Assembly: GCF_963678635.1 (NCBI RefSeq)
Contig: NC_087070.1
Location: 20,197,461-20,261,460 of the forward strand
Direction: 5' to 3'
DNA: 64,000 nt
Source: Symsagittifera roscoffensis
Lineage: Eukaryota; Xenacoelomorpha; Acoela; Convolutidae
The number at the start of each line of letters is the position of its first letter. Position 1 is the stretch's first letter. Shown one piece after another: positions 1-12,065 of this stretch. Both the position numbers and the translations under genes were made by a program. The notes beneath the pieces are model-generated. The model did not search any database and was not told where the DNA came from. It worked only from the letters and a program-made list of their open reading frames with translations.

Positions 1-589
1 ACGGCGAGATTTGCTCAAAACTTTTGAACATTTTTCTAGTGTTTAATCTCTCCTACAAAAGATTAATTATTGTGCAAGTTTGTTAAATTTCCGATCTAAT
101 GGTACCAAATGAACCGCTTTCGGGTTGGGAGGAAAAAACACAAGCTGCGCCATAGCTCCTTCTGGTTTGATGAAGTGCTCGGATTAAAATTGGTGCGTCT
201 CTTATTAACATGTTGTTGTCGAAGTGAGCTTATAACTTCACTACAGCTATCAAATAGTGAAAGAAATAATAGCTATTGTAAATTAATAGACATGTACTTT
301 TTTAAATTAAAAAACTTTTTTAGGTATAAGCAATGCGAAATTATTTCAGCTGTTTTTGCACATTAAATCTTTCTTTTTTCTACGAGTTCAGTCTGATACT
401 CTGCTTGATAATTCTTGTTTAAATTTGTAGATCTTGCCTTTCATCAAACCAGGGGCCGAAAGTTTTCTCGAGGGGGAGCGGATATTAAATAAATAGGTTT
501 GTGGTAACTTTTTGAAAGGTTTGGACCAAAAGTTAGCGTTTTTTGGCGCGCACTACTCCCTAAAAAGTTTATCTCGGGTCAGGTGAAAA

Positions 590-700
590 CACCGCTCAAA
601 CTGCTCAAGTCTTGCTTTAAAAATTGCTCAAGAGCCGCTCATTCCTTGCACCAAGTTTTGAACGGTTTTTCACGCAAGGTTTGAGCGGTTTTTGAGCGGT
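590..700. repeat. GAGCGGTTT / AAACCGCTC repeat cluster (left)
   Basis: Several copies of ACCGCTCAAA and its complement interspersed with CTTGC motifs. A denser cluster occurs at 1,790-2,075. The two may be ends of one element. Confidence 0.6.
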
Positions 701-869
701 TTAATAAAAAAAAAACGAAATAAAATCATCAAAAGACCTGGAAAAAGCAATGTGATGCTACCCGAGTCGAGGTTGTGCATTAAGATCAAACGGTCACGAC
801 CAAATATTGGCATTTCCAGATTATCGCGACCGAAATTGGATATTTTCAGACCGCCGCAAAAAATTTTTG

Positions 870-1185
870 GAATTTCCAGACCTTGCGGGCCGAGGAAATG
901 TGTCCGCGACCGGCGGGACCGAAGGAAAGTTAACCGCGACCGGCGCGACCAAAAGAAAATTAACAGCGACTGACGCGACCGAAAGAAAGTTAGTCACGGT
1001 GATCGAAACATTAGTCGCGAATGTCGGAAAAATAGTCGCGACTGTCGAAAAATTAGTCGCAGCATGGTAAAAAAAATTAGTCGAGGCGGTCGTAAAATTA
1101 GTCGCGGCGGTTGACAAATTAGTCGCGGAATGGTCAAAAATTCATCAAGGCAGTCAAAAAATTAGTCGCGGCGGTCGTCTGCTCT
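870..1185. repeat. GC-rich minisatellite (AGTCGCGRCGGTCG type)
   Basis: First about 30-bp units (GCGACCGGCG-GACCGAAGGAAAGTTA), then about 24-bp units (TTAGTCGCGGCGGTCGTAAAA), degenerate. ORFs across it are repeat artefacts. Confidence 0.75.
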
Positions 1186-1789
1186 AAAGCTTTGTTCCAA
1201 TTTTTGGAGGTGAGGTATATAGATTTTTTTGAGATGACGGACTTTATACGCTTCAATATTAGTTTTATATCTCTCATTTCCCAAACGGAGATCCTGTTCA
1301 GTGTGTCTTTTTTGCCGATTTTTTTTTCGTTCTTCGAAACAGTCGATTCGTGAAAAGAGTATCAAATTTTTAAGTCTTGTAGCCTCAAGGTAAGTGCTAA
1401 CGTTTCTAATGTGATTAGTTGTTATAATAAACTGACGACTCTCATTTTTTGATAACTGAGTGTTTCATTTGGCAGTTTTTTAGTTTTCTGTTTTTATAGT
1501 GACGATTTTGTCGTTGTCCCCCAAAAAAAAATTCTTATATTTTTTGGAACCATGTGCAGGCCTTCTTGTGGCGGTCTTGTATATAATCAGCAAATATGCT
1601 GTTCTAGCTAGCTGCACTTTAAAACTACATATATACTGGGTGTTTTGCAATTTGCAACTGTTTTACAGTTTTGCAAGCAAAAAATTCAATAAATTCCAAA
1701 TAAAGCCAAAATAGTTCTAGTTTTAAAGTAACACTTGCTGCTTGTATTTCCATGTTTCTGTTTATTTGATGAATATTCTTGATTTGAAG

Positions 1790-2075
1790 CAAGATTTGAC
1801 TGGTTTGAGCGGTTTCTGAGCGGTTATCTTAACAAACCGCCCAAAAACTGTGCAAGATTTGAGCGGCTTATCTAGAAAAACCGCTCAAATTTTGCGTGGT
1901 TTTTGAGCGGTTTGTTAAAAAAACCGCTCAGAAACCGCTCAAACCATTTAAATCTTGCGCGGTTTTTGAGCGTTTGTTTTTGATAAACCGCTCAAAAACA
2001 GCTCATTATGAAGCAAGATTTTGAGCGCAACCGTCTAGAAAAACCGCTCAAACCGCTCAAATCTTGCTTCAAATT
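1790..2075. repeat. GAGCGGTTT / AAACCGCTC repeat cluster (right)
   Basis: At least ten ACCGCTCAAA or complement motifs, arranged as short palindromes separated by Ts or As and CTTGC. Confidence 0.75.
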
Positions 2076-2509
2076 AGGTGAAAAATCTCGACTCGGTATA
2101 CAAAAAGTTATTTATATAGGCGCCCTTAGAAAATTTGTAATCGTTGTTCTGGCAAAATTGGATTTCCTGACATATTACTATTCCTAAGAAGAGGGCGTCC
2201 CTCCCATGGAATCCGCTGCCACGTCATACAGATGTTGCCGCGAAGAAACCGTTTTAGAGTTCTAAGAAAGTTTTTCATCGAAGTCAAGTTAATTCAAGTT
2301 TTGGTGGCCTGAAGGTAGAACGAAGGTTGAAACGCCTTGCCATATGATAATTTCCTTACTAATAACGATTTTTGTCGTCATTAATACCGACCAGATATAC
2401 TCAGTTTGGAAACAAAATGAGAATGCGTGAATAATATTTCAATTGAAGGCAATTTTTGCTGAAGTATGATGTTTTTGACCTTTGTATAAAGAGTATATGT
2501 TATTTATGA
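2076..2509. other. No gene seen
   Basis: AT-rich sequence between the repeat cluster and the DPP7 stop codon. I see no ORF or repeat in it. Confidence 0.4.
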
Positions 2510-5500
2510 CTAGAATTTATTTTTGTTCTTATACTTTCTAGAAAGATCTAGAATATTTCCGATTAATTTATCTTCTTTGTTTCTCGCCTCTGTCACAGAT
2601 TGTGGATCCTCCTTATTTGGAGCTCTCAAGTCCAAATGATGAGCTCCTAGGTCCAGAATCACAGTTGGCAGCATGTAATCAGTACTGGAGAGGATTCCAG
2701 CTCCGTGCCAGGGATCCAAGAGTCCGTTGCTCCAGATGATGTTGGAACTGGACCAGACGTCGGATCCCCAGAAGTTAATGGCGAACCAGTCGTGTCGACT
2801 GGTGATTCCATATTTTTTCGAGCAGTATGCGTCTCGGGTCTCGTCTGTAAAAGGGAGGTCAGGAAACATGCTGGTCTTGGAGCTGCTTCCTACAGCTAAA
2901 ATAGCAACATATTTGTATGATGACGCTTGCTCAAGATACGATTTTAATGAGAGGTCTAAGACAAAAAAAATGCTTCTTTAAACTTAATAAGAATGCTTTT
3001 TAACGAAAATACTCATTATGTCAAAAATACTTTTTATAGAAAAATTAATCGATTCAATTGTACGAACGTATATGGTGTGTGCGGATGATAGTGTGTGAGT
3101 ACGAGCTCTCACTTGACCTCTAGCTTCAGGTCTACCACAGCCTGACCAATTACGGCTGCAATAGTGGTACCACGTGAAAGTTCTAGACGAAAAAAACGGC
3201 CTTGAGTCGCAAAAAAGAGCTTCGCTCGGCAAAAAAATCGGCCTGGAATATAGGGAAATAAGAGAAACGGACTATGCTTAGACCGGCTGGATAGCTTTCA
3301 TAGATTCACTGCGAATCGCAGAATCCACAATTAAACGTCAAATTAAACCGAGAGAAAAAATGATCTTTGCACCATTAAATTTTTGTTTAGAAAAATTAAG
3401 GTTCCTTCAGAAGCAAAAAAAAACGAGTTCAGATTAAAAATTTAAATCCTTTAGTTCTTGTCTTTAGCGTACTACATGGTAGAAAAGTACACACCCAGGT
3501 TGATTTCGTAGCACACTTGAAAGTCCCACGCCTTCGCACTGTTGCCCAGACCACACCCGGTTGGGTCGGAACAGTAGATGTAATCGACGTACTGGTCGAA
3601 ACAGTGCACGTCTCCAGTACTGTTGTAGACTAGCTGGGTCACTGCCACGATTGCGTCTGTGTTGGTGTTGGCATTTCGAACTAGCTTGCTGGAGTAGTTA
3701 ACTGGCCACGCTGGAAGAGAAGCATCTGAAAAAAAAACACTAGTTGTTCCGACTTTTGTTACGAAAGTAACGGAATATTTGTGTTCGGGTGTTTTTTTAG
3801 ACAAACTTCGACTTTTTAACTAGTCATTTTTGACGGATTTTTTAAATATCAATCGAAAGATATTGCTGTCTTGAGCCTAAACTTGAAAAGATATTTCACC
3901 TGGTATCATTGTTTATAAAGTTATGGGGGTTTAAAGATTGCCAATTTCCCCAATTTGGGATAATTAACGCGCGATAGATTTCGCGCTATTAACGCGTAAG
4001 CGGATATTTAATCCGTCTTAGAAATCGTTCCAAATTGGTTAAAAGAAGCTTACTTGCCATAAATGGTTTGTTACAAGGAGCGAAATCTAACTTTTTGTTT
4101 TTTATATGGCGTGTGGGGGGATGGTTTTCACAAAAAATCTCAAATTGAAAAAGATTTCATTTTTTTGTTACATTTATTTTTTCATGTTATAGCAGTCGGA
4201 CCTTAATAGGCTCTCGGAACATTCAGGACTTTGCCCTGATACGAGCAGTCTTGTTTGAATTAAAAAATGAAAATAAAACAAGATTTCTCGGAAAGTTTAC
4301 GAGTTTGCGACTGCCTTTCAAGGTCAATTGAGCAGTGTTTGCTTTTAAAGTCGGAACAGTAAGCATTTTCAAAAGGAAAATAAAATATAACGTAATTTTT
4401 TATGTTAATGAAAGTATAGCAGCCAATTGCCGATTTTCCCCTAAGGAAATGAGTGCTTTCATTTATTTGTTTAAGTATTTAGAAGCAACGAAAGTGGAAA
4501 CTTCTCTAGAATGAAAACTTCTTACCAAATGTGATTATGGCACATATCTTGTTTTTTAGAGATCGTATCTGTTGTAAAGTTTTTTCTTATATATATCCCG
4601 CCTAGAAAAAAAAACTGGGTCAATAAATAATTTTTTTATTCGATTATAATTTCGCAAAAAATTGAAGTCCATTTTGAAACTAAAGTAATTAACGTTATAT
4701 GTGACCTTCAATTTTTACTTTTGTTGCTCAATAGTGATTTTGGTTTCATTTAAACGAAAAAAAAACGAACTAAACTCAATAAACTATCTCAGTCGAAACG
4801 CGAAAAAAAACAAGTTTTAGCGTAAGAAAACGTAAGACTTTTTTTACTGAAAACTAAAAGAAGTTTCATTACAAACTAGGGCTCTTTTCCAGTTTCCCCT
4901 TTTCAAAATACCGAGTTTTATGTTTGTTTTATGTGTTATTACGGCTAAATGCGTGATGTTACGCTGTAAAGTATGAAGAACAAATCTGTTCGCAGTTGAC
5001 GATTTGTTCACCACGCCAAATTTCATTGCATTATTAAAACGTAAAATAAGCTTTTCAAAATTGAATTTGAAAGGGGGGAACTGGAAAAGTGCCCAAACTA
5101 GATAAGTGACAATTTTTTTTCCCACGTTTTTTTTTCTTTTTTTGTCTAATGACCAGTCATTTGGAGAAAAAGCACGGTCAAGTTTTGCTAGTTTTGTCCA
5201 GAAGAGTACTGCCCTGTGGATTTGCTGAAGTGAAGGTTCATAAGCAGCAGCCGAGAATATTTAATACCAATCGATATATAAATGTTGCAGTTGAAGAACA
5301 TACCAATCGATTTGGCAATCATTTTGTGTGAGGAATTTGGATTGCATTAACCAGATCCTTAAAATCAAGTTATTATATGCCGAGTGAAAAATACAGCCAA
5401 AACCTTCTTGGTTGTGATTTAAAAGCTACGAGAAATTTTCTAAACAGCAGGCCGAGTCTTAAGAAAATAGCTTGAAATTCAGCTTATCAGTATAACGAGA

Positions 5501-8500
5501 AAATGGTGCGCATAGAGATCAAAAGATAGTCGTGTTTTACAAACTACACATGACTACAAAACTCAGTAAAACATAAAATCAACCTACTTGGTATTGTTCA
5601 GTTAGACCATAATATTCCCACATTGTGCAAAAGAAAAAGAAATTGAAGATTATTATTTTCGCAGAAAAAAAAATATTTAATGTTGGTAAAAAATATCGGT
5701 TGGGTACCGTTGCTCTTGTCACACAATTTTGCCTCTGAGAACAGAGCTTACACTCTTACCAAAATCTGTGGCATAGGGGTAGTCGAACATGGTGATCTCG
5801 ACAAACGCATTTCTGATCATGTACAGCAACTGAGTGAAGTCAGCCTGACTCGCAATAGTTTTGCAGAGATTGAACATCTGGGATACTTCTGCGTAGCCTG
5901 ATGACCCGTTACTGGCTAGATTGCTGAGGTCATTGAACCCACTCTTAATGCGGTCAACCACATCTTGACCCACCTATTAAACACACGCAGCTACATAAAA
6001 TTCACCGAAATTGTACTCATCGATAAATTTCATTCAAATTTCAGCCACGAGGAAATTTTTATATCCATCCCTTCTGTATAGCACCCATAAAGAACCCAGT
6101 TTTTGTCTAAAATCTGAGACAGAGTGCTGAATTTCAATCTTAAATGCGTTTGCTCCTGAAAAGTTGATTTTTAGCAGTCTGTTTTGTTTAAAAAATATAA
6201 AATAGAAGATTTCAAATTTCAACATTTCGGACTTAGGACAGTTTTTAAAAATCAAAATTTAAGTCTGTATGTCTGGATTTTATCGATTGTTAACAAAATT
6301 AGTTAATAAATTGTTAATTGGTTAATCTTTTGAAAAGAACAAAAAACGAATCGTTTGAAATCTCGTTTTTCAATCATTGCGTGACCTGTTTTTCGACGAT
6401 TTTGATGAGCTGTTTTATCGGTTTTGGAATGCGTGTCAAATTCCAAGCTTAGACTTTTCGCTTAGTTTTAATCGAACTTCCATCAACTAAAATTTTCTTA
6501 AAAAGGAGTTTTGTCTTTATGATGAAAAAATGTGTAAAATTTAGTTTTTATTTACATTTGTATTTTAAAATAACAAAATATAGGACTCCAACTGAATTTC
6601 TCAGTGTGAAAAATTTTGTTTATAAAGAGACTTAAACTTTCCTGAGATGACAATTAATTTGCAAAGCTCAATTCACTTTACAATCCGACAAATATATTAC
6701 TTTTTTTATTGCATCGTCGAAGCTAAGTTTGTTTAGCTGATATATAATTCTAAAAATGTATATAATTATTATTGTTTTAATGTATATTTAAGAGAGATGT
6801 TGACATTCTTTTAGTGAAATTATTTCTCATTCAGGGGATTAAAGACGCTGTGATTTTTTGTAAGTATACCAGAGAAGCTTACTAAGATTCGCTACGTGAA
6901 GCAGGTTTCATCTAAGCAAACACGCAGAGCCGGTTTTTAAATATTTCGTAAATAATTTTAAAATATTCAGTCAAACAAAAATTTATTTCATTTCAACATT
7001 CAATTCTTTAGAAACATAGTTGAACAAATAGATATTGTTTGGCTAAATTTATTGGATTTCTCAATTGATTTTTTCTTTTGACAGAAACTCATTTCGAGAA
7101 AAATCTATTTCATTGTCAGTCAATTGAAACTCGCTGCAAAAAAAAACTTTTGGTATCATTCACGACCATACACAGCTCGAAAAGCTAGTTCAAATCCCTT
7201 AAAAGGGCTTGCAGCGTTGTCAATACTTTGGCAAAACTTCAAATTCATTGATACCTTTATCAATTGTTATTTGTAAATGACGGAGAAAGTTTTGTTGGTT
7301 TAGAAAAAAGTTTAGCGTTAACTTTGGTATTTTAAGTCAAACTAAAAAGCTATGGATTTTAACCAAATACAGCAACAGCTTTTGCCACCTCCTGGTTCCA
7401 TTTTCCCTTACTCTTCAGTCCAAATTCAAAACGAAAATGACTTCTTTGTCAAACAAGATGTTGGAGGAGTGCAAGGTCATCTACCCGAAGAGTTTTCCGA
7501 GAACCAGCAGCTGCCGACCTCGCTTTACCCGAGTGGTGTGTCGCCTATTACATCAGGATCCGACTCTAATACGAGCGGAAATGCGAATCAGCCGACGAGG
7601 AAAAAACCGAAAAGACGACGAATCATAACTCCCGAGCAACGAACAGCGGCGAATGTTCGAGAGAGGAAACGCATGTTTAGCATGAACGATGGATTCGACG
7701 AATTGCGAAAACACCTGCCGAAGTTCTCATACGAGAACAAATTATCACGAATCGAAACTCTGCGACTTGCCATTATTTACATTCAGTATATGACAGATAT
7801 CGTTAAAAACAACAAAACTCCGACCGAAGCTACAGTTCGTAGTCTAAAACATGGCTGGCCGAGCTCAAAACCGAGATACCATTTCCCGCCTTTTTTGCCC
7901 GCTCATCTGTACCCAATGATTTCGGCTAATTGCGACATGGATTACTTCGGTCAAGGGATGCCAGTTTTCCCGATAGAAATGGCGGGACAATCTCCCACCC
8001 ACGCTATGCAGACATTAACTTCATATCACAACGAGTACATGGAGTTGGCTCAAAATCAGAACTCTGAAAATTATTGGTGAAACTTAACTATCGACTAATT
8101 TGTTCACTCATCATGTTTCTAAATTAGTTCCAATTGTTGGTAAAAAACTGTAAAGCAAAATTGAGTGTTTAATTTAATTTCGGATGAAAATTCATCAATT
8201 GTGGGCTTGGAATAAATCTATTGTTATTTAGAATATATTTTGTAAAAATGAGGATAATTTTTTCACTAAGTTATAAATACAGGATTAACTCAGAACTCGT
8301 CACAAGAGTGTTATCAGTTCGCTCTCGGGAAATTCGGCATAGCAGTTACAGTTTAGAGTAGTTGGACAAGAGTTTGATTTCGCGGATATATTTTGTAAAA
8401 TATCCGACATGGATATATTTTTTCCGTTATAGAAATGCAAATTCCAATATATGAATTAAAATACAACAACTGTGTTGATTTTGGAGCACTATCGTTACCA

Positions 8501-11500
8501 TTTGCAAAAAAATCTCTGGTTATTAGATTAGCATGTTTTTACCTAAGTTGCTTAATTTTTTTTTAAATCACATACCTGCTGGTAATCTAGAGTAGCCAAA
8601 ACCCAGAAGCTCTCGCGAGCAGTTGTCGAGTCAGCCAGACGAACGGGCGCACTCGCCGCCAATGCCCCGCTGACAACGTCCGGGTACTTGAACCGCATAT
8701 AAGCCGACAGCATTCCCCCGTACGATCCCCCGAAGCAAATAACAGACGAGTTTTGAAGGTTGTAGACACCTTTTGAGCAGTGTAGTTCATATTATAATAG
8801 TCTATAAATTTTTGGATCAAGTTAAACCCTAAATAAACTGAGAAAATATTATCCACCCACTTTTAAATTTGAATTCAAATTGCTTAGCATGCGCGAAAAT
8901 ACTCGATTTTAATTGGCTGGAGTTTCCAATGGAGACAAATTTTACTGGAGGGACAGTGGAGCTTATTAACTAGTCAACCATTTTTCATGCAGGCATGCAG
9001 GTAAATAATTAATTAGCTAAAATGGGTTTTTTAAATGCAAATTACTAACATGATTAATAATTTATGAACAACACTGCCTTTCAGGTGGTTGATGAGGTTG
9101 GCAAAGTCAGCGGTCGCTTGGTCGACGGTCAGTAAGCCTATTTCTGGCCAGTCGAAACTGCTGTTTCCGAAGGGAAGCGAGTCTCCGTAGTATCGGTGCT
9201 CGGCAAAGACAACAAGAGCCTAAATCAAAATATTTTCATCTTGAAGTAAATGCCGAATTAGATTTGTGAGTTTTTTAGATTAGACTTAGATTAGACTTTA
9301 CTGAGTTTTTTTGAAAAATAAACTTCGATTTGGAAAGGAATGTTATCGAAACCCTTTTCATGTCCTGAAACGCCAGCTAATTTAATTTTTTGTCATTAAT
9401 TCTTTGGTTTTAAATTTTTCCATTTTCACTCAAAACAGCGAAAAAAAAAAACAATTTTATAGTATTCATAAAACTTTTTTTAGAAATTGATTGATGTGAA
9501 TACTTGCCTTATATTTTTTCGCGAGGGTCAACACGAATCCTGATGCCGTGTAGAACCCATCAATTGGACCCTCATTCCCCGTGTACATGAAGATAGGACT
9601 GGGCTCAACATCCCCCTCCCCCTGACGATGACCCCTTTTGTGCTGGGGGTGCATGTAGTCTTCATTGATGAGGACCTTCTGCTTGAATGTCTTGTTTCCA
9701 TAGTTGATCTCACTGTAGTGATCCAGTCTCTGGTCGAAGTAGATCACTTTCTGGCTGCAACAAAAAAAATCAAATACAGATGAAATATAAATTTGTCAAA
9801 AATTTCACCGCATTTCATTTTTCATTTTTCATTTTTTAAAGCTCCTTCCTCGCTAAAAATCCCTAAGTCGTATCTAATCATATCAAAAAGGTTTTTTATC
9901 AGGAAAACTAATTAATTGTTTCGAATTTTGAGGAAAGTGACGGAAAGTTTGCGCTTGGGGAGTTTTTTTATGCGGTGAACTTTTGACTTGTAACTAAGCG
10001 TTTATGCTGAACATTTCAAACATCATTGGAAAGATAGCGTTATCTTAAACTCAGATTACCAAAAAAGTACTAACTGTGGCTGGCTTTTGTAAAACTACGC
10101 GGGTTCGGAAGCTACTATTTCAGCTAATTTGGAATAGTTTAAAAGTGAAATATTGCGTTGTTTCAGCATACCCAATCGGTGCAGTAAATCATTCCAAATA
10201 GAAATGTGGGCAGAAATTTAGTCTTATTATTACGATACAAGATGCTAACACATTCTTTTGTACTTAGCATAACAAGTGGGGGGATGGAACGAAGACAAAG
10301 TAGAAACAAATATATTCGAATTGCTTTGCAACACAGATCACTATATGCTTTCATAAGAAACATTAATTTCTTGCAAGCCAAACACTGACATCATTCAAAT
10401 TGAGACAAAAAATTTCCAATCAAGATTCAATTAAGAATGGCCAGGAATGAAAATCTTCCGGATCAGAAACATTGGGGACTTTCGTGATTATTGTTGAAAA
10501 AGATATACGTGCTCATGCTCCATATCGCACAAAAACTGTAAATCAGAAACTGGAAACCATTAAAAAACCACGGATTGATACAGCCTTGATGACTTTGATA
10601 AAAATTAAACACGAGTATTTCAAATTATGGAATTACATTGATTAATAGGTTGCGCACAGAAATTACAAAAATTGAGAAGCTTTGTCAACCGGAAACTGGC
10701 AATTGCTTCTCAAAATAATCATACTGAAAAATTTCAGCAGTTTTCGCATCTTGATCAACAATGGGATTTTACAACGCAAAAAATAAGGAACAAGAGAAAT
10801 CAAAAATCAGTAATTATCAGCAAAAACAAATTTGAAAAAAAAACAACAAATTGTGGTACTGAAATAGCAACTCAATTGAATCAAGTTTTTTTTCAAAAGT
10901 AGGTAAAATAAAAAAAAAAATTACAACTGCCTTATTTGACTTTCATTGCGTCACAAAAATGTTACAAAATAAATAAATTTGTGTTAGATAAACTTCTAGG
11001 TGGCCAATGGGAATAAGAGCTTTTTGCCTACAACAAGGTAAGCTCGCTAGCGGAACACGCCCCCAATTCGCAATAATTGAAAGTAAATGCAACACCAGAT
11101 TCTTTTATTCCTCAAAAAACCATGTATAACACCCGTCTTTAAAATGCAGGTAGCATCAAATCATAGGCCATTGTGTGTGACAAACACGGTTTCAAAAGAT
11201 TTTGAACGCTTGCTTTTGAAAAATATTATGAAATATCTCAAACAAACGTCGCTATTAAACGTCTATCAAATAGAATTTTAGGGAAAAAATTTCGCGACTG
11301 ATGCAGTTATCACTTTTACCCAAATGATTTTTGAAAACATGGATCAATAAGAAAAACATAGAAAAAATCAAAGTGTGTGGTTTAAAAAAAAAATCTTCAA
11401 ATCTCATGAAGTATTTTTCAGCAGACTGTCAGCAGAGTTATCAAATTCAAAATCAATTTTCTGACGAGAAAACACTTAATCATGGCGTTTACATGGTACT

Positions 11501-12029
11501 GTTTTGAGATCCTTGGTTTTCATTCTCTTATATAAATTTCATTAAAAAACAAATAAACAGAAAAAAAGTTTGATGCAATTTGCTGATGAAGAATCTTATG
11601 AACAAGAACTCAATAACTGACCAATGAAGTCAAGTCAAAAAACCTTCACAAAAAATTAAATGAACTAAATTTAAGTTTTTTATAATGTTGACGAAACAGA
11701 ATTTATTGTCTTTTGGAAAAGAATAGTTCGGAAAAATTTGTTTAGAGGGAAATTTTTGTTTCCACAAAAGACTATACCAGGAATCTTGGAAAGTTAGAAG
11801 ACAGAAATCTAGATACTGTGAGCAACATAAGGTTCTTTTAAAAACCAAAAAATTGCTGGCTTTTCAGATCATTAGTTTTATCACATTTATTTTTCATTTC
11901 AGCATTGTTTCAAACTCGACCTATGGCTCAAAGTCTAAAATTTTACCACCAGAAGTATTCATTACACAACATAGCAGGACTAGAATATTCGATATGCCAA
12001 AACTTAATAAGACAATTGGAATTGGTAGG

Positions 12030-12065
<36 letters not shown>

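Noticed and set aside
870-2075. CRISPR-like array
   Set aside because: Units are degenerate, lack uniform spacers, and the context is a eukaryotic genome. They are minisatellites and palindromic repeats.
2705-2981. Plus-strand ORFs opposite the last DPP7 exon
   Set aside because: Antisense shadows of a well-supported exon.
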